Shown: positions 16,692 to 24,737 of the stretch, piece by piece
Numbering within the stretch: position 1 is the first letter of the stretch
Layout: the number at the start of each line of letters is the position of its first letter
Assembly (NCBI GenBank): GCA_910579545.1
Contig: CAJTVI010000014.1
Coordinates: 1-41,308 of the forward strand
Direction of reading: 5' to 3'
DNA length: 41,308 nt
Origin: an uncultured Oscillospiraceae bacterium
GTDB lineage: Bacteria > Bacillota > Clostridia > Oscillospirales > Ruminococcaceae
Position numbers and translations under genes: made by a program
Notes under the pieces: model-generated
Seen by the model: the letters and a program-made list of their open reading frames with translations, nothing else
The model's database searches: none
What the model was told of the DNA's origin: nothing

Positions 16692-18086
16692 ATGGCAAGA
16701 TTCCCGCAAAACTTCATCTGGGGCGCGGCGAGCGCGGCCTACCAGATCGAGGGCGGCGCGGCCGAGGGCGGCCGGGGTCCCAGCATCTGGGACACCTTCA
16801 GCCACACCCCCGGCAAGGTCAAATACGGCGACACCGGCGATGTGGCCGCCAACAGCTACCACCTCTGGCAGGAGGACGTGCGCGCGGCCAAACAGCTGAA
16901 CCTCAAGGCCTACCGGTTTTCCCTCGCCTGGCCCCGCATCCTGCCAAAGGGCGGCATGTCCAACGAGGAGGTCAATGCCGAGGGCCTGGCCTACTACGAC
17001 GCGCTCATCGACGCGCTGCTGGCCGAGGGCATCGAGCCCTGGGTCACCCTCTTCCACTGGGACCTGCCCCAGGCCCTCGAGGACCGGGGCGGCTGGCAGA
17101 ACCCCGCCACCGCCGACGCCTTTGGCTTTTACGCCAAGACGGCGGCCGAGCATTTTAAGGGAAGGGTGACCCATTGGTTCACCCTCAACGAGCCGCAGTG
17201 CTTTATCGGCATGGGCTATGGCAGCGGCGAGCACGCCCCCGGCCTGCGCCTGCCCGCGCGGGAGCTGTTCGGGGCCTGGCGGGTCATGCTGCGGGCCCAT
17301 GTGCTGGCCGCGTCGGCCCTGCGGGCGGCCGACCCCCAAAACCAGGTGGGCATCGCCAGCACCGGCCGCATCTGGTACCCGCACACCGATGCACAAGAGG
17401 ACGCCGCGGCCGCCCGGCAGCTGACCTTTGGCGAGGACACCGAGGCCATCCGCCGGCAGACCGCCGGTGAGAACGCCGGCGAATTTACCTTCCGGCACGA
17501 CCTGCTGCTGGACCCCCTCTGCCTCGGCCGCTGGCCGGCCGCCCTGCCCGCCGCCGTGCGGCAGCCGGCGGCGGAAACCCCCGCCGAAGAGCTGGCCTTT
17601 TACCAGAGCGGCCGGCCGGATTTTATCGGCCTCAACATCTACCACGGCGCCGCCGCCCGCATGGGCCAAGGCGGCCCCGAACCGGTTCCCCACCCGGTGG
17701 GCGGGCCGCGCACCGGCCTGTTCTGGCCGGTGACGCCCAAGGTCTTAGGCTGGGGCCCCCGCCTGATCGGCGGGCGGTACGGCCTGCCGATGGTCATCAG
17801 CGAAAACGGCCTTTCCTGGCCCGACCGCATCTTCCGGGACGGCGGTGTGCACGACCCCGGCCGGATCGATTTTTTGGCCGCCTATCTGGAAGAACTGGCC
17901 GCCGCCATGGCCGGCGGCGCAAACGTGCGGGGCTATTTCCACTGGTCCCTCACCGACAACTTTGAGTGGGCCGAGGGCTATGCCCCCCGGTTTGGGCTGG
18001 TGTATCTGGACTACGCCACCGGCCGGCGCATCCCCAAGGACAGCGCCGCCTGGTATGCGCGTCTTGCGGCCACCGGCGAATTGTGA
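16692..18086 (+). CDS. GH1 beta-glucosidase/beta-glycosidase
   Basis: The 464-residue cytosolic GH1 enzyme is expected to remove non-reducing beta-1,4-linked glucose from glucomanno-oligosaccharides, or to cleave cellobiose-like fragments. The family N-terminal signature FIWGAASAAYQIEGG is at residues 8-22. Acid/base Glu167 lies in TLNEPQ and the nucleophile Glu371 in VISENG. The start ATG follows AGAAGGA about 9 nt upstream. It has no signal peptide. It sits between the phosphohexomutase gene and the GH36 gene, separated from each by hairpin or repeat DNA. Beta-mannosidase or 6-phospho-beta-glucosidase specificity cannot be excluded from sequence alone. Confidence 0.93.
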   Translation: MARFPQNFIWGAASAAYQIEGGAAEGGRGPSIWDTFSHTPGKVKYGDTGDVAANSYHLWQEDVRAAKQLNLKAYRFSLAWPRILPKGGMSNEEVNAEGLAYYDALIDALLAEGIEPWVTLFHWDLPQALEDRGGWQNPATADAFGFYAKTAAEHFKGRVTHWFTLNEPQCFIGMGYGSGEHAPGLRLPARELFGAWRVMLRAHVLAASALRAADPQNQVGIASTGRIWYPHTDAQEDAAAARQLTFGEDTEAIRRQTAGENAGEFTFRHDLLLDPLCLGRWPAALPAAVRQPAAETPAEELAFYQSGRPDFIGLNIYHGAAARMGQGGPEPVPHPVGGPRTGLFWPVTPKVLGWGPRLIGGRYGLPMVISENGLSWPDRIFRDGGVHDPGRIDFLAAYLEELAAAMAGGANVRGYFHWSLTDNFEWAEGYAPRFGLVYLDYATGRRIPKDSAAWYARLAATGEL

Positions 18087-18092
18087 TATGCT

Positions 18093-18135
18093 GTGCGGGG
18101 CGGGGCAGGAACCAGGATCCTGCCCCGCCCCGCAC
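18093..18135 (+). terminator. Strong hairpin after the GH1 gene
   Basis: An 18-bp perfect stem (18093-18110 with 18118-18135, beginning GTGCGGGGCGGGGC) has a 7-nt loop. A T5 run follows only 6 nt after the stem. It may terminate or attenuate transcription into the GH36 gene, or protect the upstream message. Confidence 0.55.
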
Positions 18136-18174
18136 CTGCCGTTTTTGGGGGAGGACCGGGAGCGCCTAAAATGC

Positions 18175-18270
18175 TTCTGCCGAGCGAACGACATGGGGCC
18201 GGTTCAAGATCACTTTCGTCGGCAGCAAGGCGAACGACGCAAAGAACCGTCCCCCCTCGTCGGCCAGCGG
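18175..18270. repeat. Dispersed repeat R2, copy a
   Basis: The 3' half, about 46 bp (18225-18270), matches 28699-28744 at roughly 41 of 46 positions, including AAAGAACCGTCC and CCTCGTCGGCCAGCGG. An extra segment (18183-18224) holding AGCGAACGAC and TTTCGTCGGC precedes it. It lies in the GH1-GH36 gap. Confidence 0.75.
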
Positions 18271-18328
18271 GCCTTTATCTCCCCATCCGCCCCATTAAAA
18301 TCAATGCCGAGAAAGGAAACCTCCTTAT

Positions 18329-20518
18329 ATGCCCATCCAATATCTTGCCGGCCAGCGGGTCTTCCGGCTGGACACCCCCCACACCAGCTACCTCATCGCC
18401 CTGGCCGACGCTGAGGGCTTTGTGGGCCACCTCTACTATGGCCCCCGCCTGCCCGAGGGCGAGGACCTCACGGCCCTCCTGCGCCTGAACGAAAAGCCCA
18501 TCCCCCCCAGCCTGCTCGAGCGGGAGCGGGCCAGCTTTTACGACGCCTTCCCCTTTGAGTACCCGGCCTTTGGCGGGGGCAACTTCCGCACCTGCTGCGC
18601 CCGGGTTCGCTCGGCGGCCGGGGGCTGCGCCTGCACCCTCTTTTATGAGGACTACGCCATCCGCCCCGGCAAGCCCGCCCTGCCCGGCCTGCCCGCCTGC
18701 TTTGGCAGCGAGGAGGAGTGCGAGACCCTCGAGCTTTTCTGCACCGACCCCGCCCTCGGCCTGCGGGTGACCCTGCGCTACACCGTGTTTGCGGACGCGG
18801 ACGCCGTCTGCCGCAGCGTGCGGTTTGAAAACCGCTCGGCCCAGCCCCTCACCCTCGAGGCCGCCCTCTCGGCCGGCATCGAGCTGGACGACTTTGCGGG
18901 CGACCTCATCACCCTGCACGGCAGCTGGGCAAGGGAGCGGGAGATCGACCGCCGCCCGCTGGCTGCCGGCCGGCAGTCGGTCTATTCGGCGCGGGGCATC
19001 TCCTCCCACCAGCACACCCCCTTCCTGGCCCTGGCCGAATCCTCCGCCACCCAAACGCAGGGCGCCTGCCTCGGCATGACCCTTGTGTATTCCGGCAGCT
19101 TTCTGGCCGAGGCCGAATTAGACGCCTTCGACCGGGCGCGGGCGGTCATCGGCATCCAGCCCGAGGGCTTTGACTGGCGGCTTGCCCCGGGCGAAAGCTT
19201 TGACACCCCCGAGGCGATTTTGGTATTTTCGGAAACCGGCCTTGGCGGCATGACCCGCGCCTTCCACGACGTGCTGCGCCGGCACCTCATCCGGGGGCAG
19301 GCAAAGCACCGGTACAGCCTGGTCAACAGCTGGGAGGCCGCCTATTTTGATTTTGACCACGACAGCCTTCTGGCCCTGGGCCGGGAGGCGGCCGCCGAGG
19401 GCATCGAGCTGCTGGTGGTGGACGACGGCTGGTTTGGCCGGCGGGACGATGAGACCACCAGCCTGGGAGACTGGACGGTCAACGAGCGTAAGCTGCCCGG
19501 CGGCCTTGCCCGGCTGGGCAGGGAGCTGAACGAAATGGGGGTGCGGCTGGGCGTCTGGCTCGAGCCCGAGATGGTCTCGCCCGATTCCGAGCTTTACCGC
19601 GCCCACCCGGACTATGCCATGGCCATCCCCGGCCGCGCGCCCACCCTCGCCCGCAGCCAGCTGCTGCTGGACCTGGCCCGCCCCGAGGTGGTGGACTGCG
19701 TCTGGCGCCAGATCGAGGCGGTGCTGCGCTCGGCCCCCATCGACTATGTCAAGTGGGACATGAACCGCCCGCTCACCGACCTCTATTCCGCCGCCCTGCC
19801 CCCCGAGCGGCAGGGGGAGGCCGCCCACCGGTATATGCTGGGGGTGTACGAGTTACAGGAGCGGCTGGTCACCAGCTTCCCGCATATCCTGCTTGAAAAC
19901 TGCTGCAGCGGCGGCGGCCGGTTCGACGCCGGCATGCTCTACTACAGCCCCCAAATTTGGGCCAGCGACAACGCCGAGGCCATCGACCGGCTGGCCATCC
20001 AGGAGGGCACCGCCCTCGTGTTCCCGCTCTCCAGCATGGGGGCGCATGTGGCGGCCTGCCCCAGCCACACCAACGGCCGGGTCGTCCCCTTTGCCACCCG
20101 GGGGCAGGTGGCCCTGCCCGGCGCCTTTGGCTACGAACTGGACCTTGCAAAGCTGCCGGCGCCCGACCGCGCCCTCATCCGCGGCCAGCTGGAGGACTAC
20201 CGCCGCTACGGCCCCCTGCTGCACGAGGGGGATTACTACCGCCTGGCCTCGGCGGCCCAAAACCATGCCTACGACGCCTACATGGTGGTGGCCAAGGACC
20301 AAAGCCGGGCGCTGGTAAACTTGGTGCAGGTGCGTTCCCGCTCCCAGCGGCGGGCGGCGCGGCTGGCCCTGCCCGGCCTTTGCGAGGAGGCCCGCTATAA
20401 AAACGAGGCCACCGGCGAGGTGCGCACCGGCCGGGGCTGGCGCTGCGGCGGGCTGCTGCTGCCGGTGCTGGAACAGGATTTTGCCGGCGCGCTGATCCCC
20501 CTTACCCGGCTGGACTGA
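18329..20518 (+). CDS. GH36 alpha-galactosidase
   Basis: The enzyme removes alpha-1,6-galactose side chains from galacto(gluco)manno-oligosaccharides. The 729-residue length fits intracellular GH36 enzymes. An N-terminal beta-sandwich (to about 325) is followed by the catalytic barrel with VDDGWFGRRDD (364-374), nucleophile Asp477 in YVKWDMNR, the CCSGGGRFDAGMLYY block (525-539) and acid/base Asp547 in WASDNAEA. No signal peptide is present. The ribosome binding site AAAGGA is about 11 nt upstream. It closes the rightward mannan gene set; the next gene appears unrelated. Confidence 0.96.
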   Translation: MPIQYLAGQRVFRLDTPHTSYLIALADAEGFVGHLYYGPRLPEGEDLTALLRLNEKPIPPSLLERERASFYDAFPFEYPAFGGGNFRTCCARVRSAAGGCACTLFYEDYAIRPGKPALPGLPACFGSEEECETLELFCTDPALGLRVTLRYTVFADADAVCRSVRFENRSAQPLTLEAALSAGIELDDFAGDLITLHGSWAREREIDRRPLAAGRQSVYSARGISSHQHTPFLALAESSATQTQGACLGMTLVYSGSFLAEAELDAFDRARAVIGIQPEGFDWRLAPGESFDTPEAILVFSETGLGGMTRAFHDVLRRHLIRGQAKHRYSLVNSWEAAYFDFDHDSLLALGREAAAEGIELLVVDDGWFGRRDDETTSLGDWTVNERKLPGGLARLGRELNEMGVRLGVWLEPEMVSPDSELYRAHPDYAMAIPGRAPTLARSQLLLDLARPEVVDCVWRQIEAVLRSAPIDYVKWDMNRPLTDLYSAALPPERQGEAAHRYMLGVYELQERLVTSFPHILLENCCSGGGRFDAGMLYYSPQIWASDNAEAIDRLAIQEGTALVFPLSSMGAHVAACPSHTNGRVVPFATRGQVALPGAFGYELDLAKLPAPDRALIRGQLEDYRRYGPLLHEGDYYRLASAAQNHAYDAYMVVAKDQSRALVNLVQVRSRSQRRAARLALPGLCEEARYKNEATGEVRTGRGWRCGGLLLPVLEQDFAGALIPLTRLD

Positions 20519-20626
20519 GCGCCTGGGCCGCAAAAAAGCGCCGCGCGCAGCGGCCGCCCAAAGCAACGGCAAAAACAAGGCATCCCAATCAAAATATGAA
20601 TTGCCCTAAAAGAGGAGGGAGCACAT

Positions 20627-22627
20627 ATGAGCCGGCAGGAAGCCATCGACCAATACGCCCGCGCCTTAAAGGCGGGAAAAAAATGCTATAAGGAGTGCCT
20701 TGCGCGCGAGCAGCCCACCGCACCCCCGGTGCTGGACGAGCTGCTGGAGGGGGTGCCGGTGGCCGGCCAGATGGACATAGGGCTGGTCGAGATCCCCTCC
20801 GGGCTGATCGTGGGCACCAAAACCGAGGGCCGGCGCTCGGCCTTTGCCCCCAACTTTATGCCCCTGTTGGACGAAACCAGCGAGTTTGCCTTTAAGTGGA
20901 TCAGCCTCTGCGCCGCCCATCTGGGGGACGAGGGCATCCGGGACCCCATCCGCTGCTATGAGTACATGGGGCGGTTCTATGTGCAGGAGGGCAACAAGCG
21001 GGTGAGCGTGCTCAAGAGCTACAGCGCCCCCAGCATCCCGGGGTATGTGGTGCGCATCCTGCCCATCTGGAGCGAGGACCCCGAGATCCGCGCCTACTAC
21101 GACTTTATGCAGGCCTACCAGCTTACCAAAATGTACCGGGTGCGCTTTAGCCGCCCGGGCAGCTTCGCCAAGCTGCAGGCCGCTTTGGGCTACCCGGCCG
21201 ACCACGCCTGGACCGAGGAGGAGCGGCAGCGGTTTTCCAGCGGGCTGGTGTATTTCCACGAGGCCTTCTGCAAATTGGGGGGCGAGGCGCTGCCCATCAC
21301 CGAGGCGGACGCGCTGCTGGTCTGGCTCAAGGTCTACCCGCTGGAAAAGCTGCGCGGCTTTTCCTCGGCCGAGCTGCTGCGCTCGCTGGAGGGGGTCTGG
21401 CCGGACGTGCGGGCCTTAGTGCAGGGGGCGCCCATCGCGGTGAACACCGAGCCGGAGGAGGCGGGCGAAAAAACCGAGGCCGAGGCCCTGGCCGAGGCAG
21501 GCGACGGCCCCGAGCAGGGCCTTTTGGACCGGCTGCTGCGCCGCCCGCCGGACAAGCTGCGCATCGCCTTTATCAACCAGTACACCCCCGAGCAGAGCGA
21601 GTGGATCCGCGCGCACGATCTGGGCCGGCAGTATCTTGAGGCGATGCTGGGGGCCAAGGTGGAGGTGCGCTGCTACAACGGGGTGGGCTTTGGCGAGGAG
21701 GCCAACGCCGCCATGGAGCAGGCGGTGGCCGAGGGCGCGCAGGTGCTGTTTGCCACCACCCCGCCGCTCATTGCCGCCTGCCGCAAAACTGCCGCGCTGC
21801 ACCCCGAGGTGCGGGTGCTCAACTGCTCGGCCGCCATGCCCTGCACCGGGCTGCGCAGCTACTATACCCGCATCTACGAGGGCAAGTTCATCACCGGGGC
21901 CCTGGCCGGGGCCCTCTGCCGGGACGGGCGGATCGGCTATGTGGCCGACGCCCCCATCTTTGGGGTGCCGGCCGGCATCAACGCCTTTGCGCTGGGCGCA
22001 CAGCTCACCAACCCCGCCGCCCGGGTGCATGTGCGCTGGTACTGTGTGGAAAACGCCCTGCAAAAGCTGGTGGAGGACGGGTTTGAGTACATCTCCAACC
22101 GGGACGTCCCCTCCCCCGACCGGCAGGCCGAGGCCTGGGGCCTGTGCCGGTGCGACAGCCAGCGGGTGCTGCGCTCGCTTGCCTCCCCCTACTGGCACTG
22201 GGGCAACTTCTATGTTAAATTGGTGCGCAGCATCCTCACCGGCGGCTGGGACGCCCTCAGCCAGCGGGACGAGGGCCGGGCGGTAAGCTACTGGTGGGGG
22301 CTGCGCAGCCGCACTACCGACGTGCTGCTCTCGGACGGGCTGCCCGCCGGCTCCCGGCAGCTGGTGGAGATCCTGCGCCAGGGCCTTGCCAGCGGCACCC
22401 TTCTGCCCTTCCAGCGGCCTTTGCGGGACCAGTCGGGCGTTTTGCGCAGCGACGGCAGCGAGTGGTTTAGCCCCGAGGCCATTTTGCATATGGACTGGCT
22501 CTGCGAGGGGGTGGAGGGCAGCATCCCCTCCTTTGAGGAGCTGCTGCCGGTCAGCCGCCGGCTGGTGCGGCTGCAGGGGGTCTACCGGGACGCCATCCCG
22601 CCCGAAAAGGAGGAGACGGTGCTGTGA
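20627..22627 (+). CDS. Cytosolic ParB-like / BMP (PnrA-like) ligand-binding fusion protein
   Basis: This 666-residue protein has no signal peptide or membrane segment. Residues about 45-150 resemble a ParB-like fold (DEGIRDPIRCYEYMGRFYVQ then EGNKRVSVLK at 121-130). A linker of about 150 residues follows, including an acidic stretch 274-297. Residues about 310-560 resemble the BMP/PnrA substrate-binding fold (LRIAFINQYTPEQSEW, AQVLFATTPPLIAA, KFITGALAGALCRDGRIGYVAD). BMP proteins normally bind nucleosides outside the cell, so a cytosolic version suggests ligand sensing. It has a strong ribosome binding site (GAGGAGGGA). Its stop overlaps the next gene's GTG start by 4 bp. Function is unknown; fold assignments are from motif recognition only. 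Confidence 0.75.
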   Translation: MSRQEAIDQYARALKAGKKCYKECLAREQPTAPPVLDELLEGVPVAGQMDIGLVEIPSGLIVGTKTEGRRSAFAPNFMPLLDETSEFAFKWISLCAAHLGDEGIRDPIRCYEYMGRFYVQEGNKRVSVLKSYSAPSIPGYVVRILPIWSEDPEIRAYYDFMQAYQLTKMYRVRFSRPGSFAKLQAALGYPADHAWTEEERQRFSSGLVYFHEAFCKLGGEALPITEADALLVWLKVYPLEKLRGFSSAELLRSLEGVWPDVRALVQGAPIAVNTEPEEAGEKTEAEALAEAGDGPEQGLLDRLLRRPPDKLRIAFINQYTPEQSEWIRAHDLGRQYLEAMLGAKVEVRCYNGVGFGEEANAAMEQAVAEGAQVLFATTPPLIAACRKTAALHPEVRVLNCSAAMPCTGLRSYYTRIYEGKFITGALAGALCRDGRIGYVADAPIFGVPAGINAFALGAQLTNPAARVHVRWYCVENALQKLVEDGFEYISNRDVPSPDRQAEAWGLCRCDSQRVLRSLASPYWHWGNFYVKLVRSILTGGWDALSQRDEGRAVSYWWGLRSRTTDVLLSDGLPAGSRQLVEILRQGLASGTLLPFQRPLRDQSGVLRSDGSEWFSPEAILHMDWLCEGVEGSIPSFEELLPVSRRLVRLQGVYRDAIPPEKEETVL

Positions 22628-23280
22628 AGCTGCTGCTGCTCTCGGATACCGAGTGCCCCTATCTCTGGGACTACTACCAGCCCGGCCGGCTCAGCGAGTA
22701 CGACCTGATGATCTCCTGCGGGGACCTCTCGGCCAGCTACCTCTCCTTCCTGGTCACCCTGGGGCGCGCGCCGCTGCTCTATGTGCCGGGCAACCACGAC
22801 GTCAAGTACCAGACAAACCCGCCCGAGGGCTGCGACTGCATCGACGGCCGGCTGGTCACGGTCAAGGGTCTGCGCATTTTGGGGCTGGGCGGCAGCTGCC
22901 GGTACAGCGGCCCCACCTACCAGTACACCGAGCGGCAGATGGCCCGGCGCATCCGCCGGCTGCGGGGGGCGCTGCGCAAAGCCGGCGGGCTGGACATCCT
23001 GGTCACCCACGCCCCGGCCGAGGGCTGGGGCGACGACGAGGACTACGCCCACCGCGGCTTTGGCTGCTTTTTGCCCCTGCTGGACGAATACAAGCCCCGC
23101 TACTTCATCCACGGGCATGTGCACGCAAGCTATGGGGCCAACCGCCCGCGGGTGCTGCAAAGGGGCGATACCACCATCATCAACGCCTACGAAAAATATG
23201 TGCTGGACATCCCCGGCGAAGAGATGCCCATCCTGCCGCCCCCCGGGCGGGGCCACGGCTGGTTTGGGCGTTTCCGGTGA
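22624..23280 (+). CDS. Metallophosphoesterase
   Basis: The 218-residue calcineurin-like phosphoesterase is probably cytosolic. Motifs in order are SDTE at 7-10, CGD (Asp34), PGNHD (55-59), THAP and HGHVHAS. The first motif is usually D-x-H; here it is Asp8-Thr-Glu10, so one metal ligand is altered. The GTG start overlaps the preceding gene's stop (GTGA), so the two are translationally coupled and likely work together. The substrate is not evident; a nucleotide or cyclic nucleotide would fit the BMP-domain partner, but that is inference. Confidence 0.85.
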   Translation: MKLLLLSDTECPYLWDYYQPGRLSEYDLMISCGDLSASYLSFLVTLGRAPLLYVPGNHDVKYQTNPPEGCDCIDGRLVTVKGLRILGLGGSCRYSGPTYQYTERQMARRIRRLRGALRKAGGLDILVTHAPAEGWGDDEDYAHRGFGCFLPLLDEYKPRYFIHGHVHASYGANRPRVLQRGDTTIINAYEKYVLDIPGEEMPILPPPGRGHGWFGRFR

Positions 23281-23288
23281 GGGAAGGA

Positions 23289-23587
23289 AGTGTCCATTTC
23301 AAGGCGTTTTAGGGTACTGAGGCCGGGGGTGGGGGAGAGTCTCGAAAGGCTTTCGGGGCAGGGGTCCTGTTGCCTTGAGAGACTGCTCCCACGCACCCGG
23401 CCGGGCGCGGGGCAGAGCCTCAAAAGGCTTTCGGGGCAGGGGTCCTGTTGCCTTGAGAGGCTGCTCCCACGCACCCGGCCGGGCGCGGGGCAGAGCCTCA
23501 AAAGGCTTTCGGGGCAGGGGTCCTGTTGCCTTGAGAGGCTGCTCCCACGCACCCGGCCGGCGGCCATCGCTCCCCGGATTGGACACT
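23289..23587. repeat. 78-bp tandem repeat, three copies, with inverted terminal 8-mers
   Basis: Units start at equivalent points 23345, 23423 and 23501 (78-bp period). Each holds an imperfect stem AGCCTCAAAAGG/CCTTGAGAGGCT around CTTTCGGGGCAGGGG. The block is bounded by AGTGTCCA (23289-23296) and its complement TGGACACT (23580-23587). Because 78 is a multiple of three, several frames stay open; I do not call a gene. Confidence 0.85.
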
Positions 23588-23606
23588 CCCGGTGAGGGGG
23601 CTGTCC

Positions 23607-23636
23607 TTGTCAAGGGCGGTTTTTGTGTGGTAAAAT
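23607..23636 (+). promoter_or_regulatory. Promoter of the pilus-like operon
   Basis: TTGTCA (23607-23612), an 18-bp spacer and TAAAAT (23631-23636) lie about 55 bp before the lipoprotein ATG. It immediately follows the 78-bp repeat block. Confidence 0.6.
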
Positions 23637-23691
23637 AAACCCATTGCTAAAAACGCGCCGCGCAGCGGCGCTAAGAAAGGGGGCGAGGGCA

Positions 23692-24663
23692 ATGCGGATG
23701 CGGCATCAGCAGCACAGGCGCCGGGCGCTGGCCGGGCTGGCGCTGGCCGCGGTGGTGCTGGCCGCCGGCTGCGGCGGCGCGGGCGCGCCCTCCTCAAGCC
23801 CCCCCGCCGCCCTGGGCTCCGCGGTCTCCGCCGCCCCCGGCCTGCCCTCCGCCGAGGGCCGCCCCTCGGGCGGGGAGGTCACCCCCGGCTCGGTGTACAA
23901 GGGGCCGATCAGCGTGCTCACCCCCGAGGCCCCCGGCAGCGTCGTCTACGAGGGCAGCGGGGTCACCATCGACGCCAGCAACGCAAACGAGGGGTATATC
24001 ATGGTCAAATGCGAGGGCGTCAGCAGCCGGGTCAAGGTGCGGGTGACCCACGGCGAGGAGGAGTACCTCTACAACATCAACACCCAGGGGCAGTACGAGG
24101 TGCTGCCCCTCCAGATGGGCAGCGGCGAATACGAGGTCAAGGCCTTCCAGCAGCTGGAGGGCACCAAGTATACCGCCATCTATTCGGCCTCCTTTACCGC
24201 CGAGATGCCGGATGAGGACCGGGTCTTTGTCTACCCCAGCCAGTATGTCTGGTACACGAACGAGGAGGACGCGGTGCGCCTCTCCTACGACCTCTGCAAC
24301 GGCCTGGACGACCCCGAGGAGATGACCCAGGTCATCTACGATTACCTTGTGGAGCACATGAGCTACGATTACGACAAGGCCAACGACGTGGCCGCCGGCA
24401 AGCTCTCGGGCTATATCCCGGACCTCGGCGAGGTTCTGGCCGCCGGCAAGGGCATCTGCTTTGACTATTCCGGCCTGCTGGCCGCCATGCTGCGGGCCCA
24501 CGGCATCCCGGTGCGGCTGGTGATCGGCTATCTCTCGCCGGACGGCATCTACCACGCCTGGAACCAGGTATACCTTTCGGGCGAGTGGGTCTGGATGGAC
24601 GCCACCCTCGGCCCCAAGGATTCCCACACCGAGGCAAACTACGCGCAGGACCGCGTGTATTGA
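23692..24663 (+). CDS. Lipoprotein with transglutaminase-like domain
   Basis: The 323-residue product has a lipoprotein signal (Arg-rich N-terminus, hydrophobic stretch 12-24, lipobox LAAGC with Cys27) and a Ser/Pro/Ala/Gly-rich linker to about residue 65. A beta-rich middle region follows, then a C-terminal transglutaminase-like core. The catalytic triad is visible as Cys256 (GKGICFDYS), His288 (IYHAWN) and Asp303 (WVWMDATLG). It should be anchored outside the membrane, acting on peptides or cross-links. The gene is 74 bp upstream of the PilC-like gene and codirectional, so a role in surface assembly is possible but inferred. The start follows AAAGGGGGCGAGG. Confidence 0.88.
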   Translation: MRMRHQQHRRRALAGLALAAVVLAAGCGGAGAPSSSPPAALGSAVSAAPGLPSAEGRPSGGEVTPGSVYKGPISVLTPEAPGSVVYEGSGVTIDASNANEGYIMVKCEGVSSRVKVRVTHGEEEYLYNINTQGQYEVLPLQMGSGEYEVKAFQQLEGTKYTAIYSASFTAEMPDEDRVFVYPSQYVWYTNEEDAVRLSYDLCNGLDDPEEMTQVIYDYLVEHMSYDYDKANDVAAGKLSGYIPDLGEVLAAGKGICFDYSGLLAAMLRAHGIPVRLVIGYLSPDGIYHAWNQVYLSGEWVWMDATLGPKDSHTEANYAQDRVY

Positions 24664-24737
24664 CCCCAAAGCCCCGGGCGAGGCAAAAAGGCGCAAACGC
24701 GCCGCCCGCCCACCCTGATCAAGGAGGCGCATTGCAT

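Noticed and set aside
23345..23570. CRISPR array
   Set aside because: The whole 78-bp unit is repeated, including what would be the spacer.
23187..23638. Open frames through the 78-bp repeats, encoding repeats such as GPLPRKPFE
   Set aside because: They stay open only because the period is a multiple of three; several frames on both strands are open and none has a convincing ribosome binding site or family.
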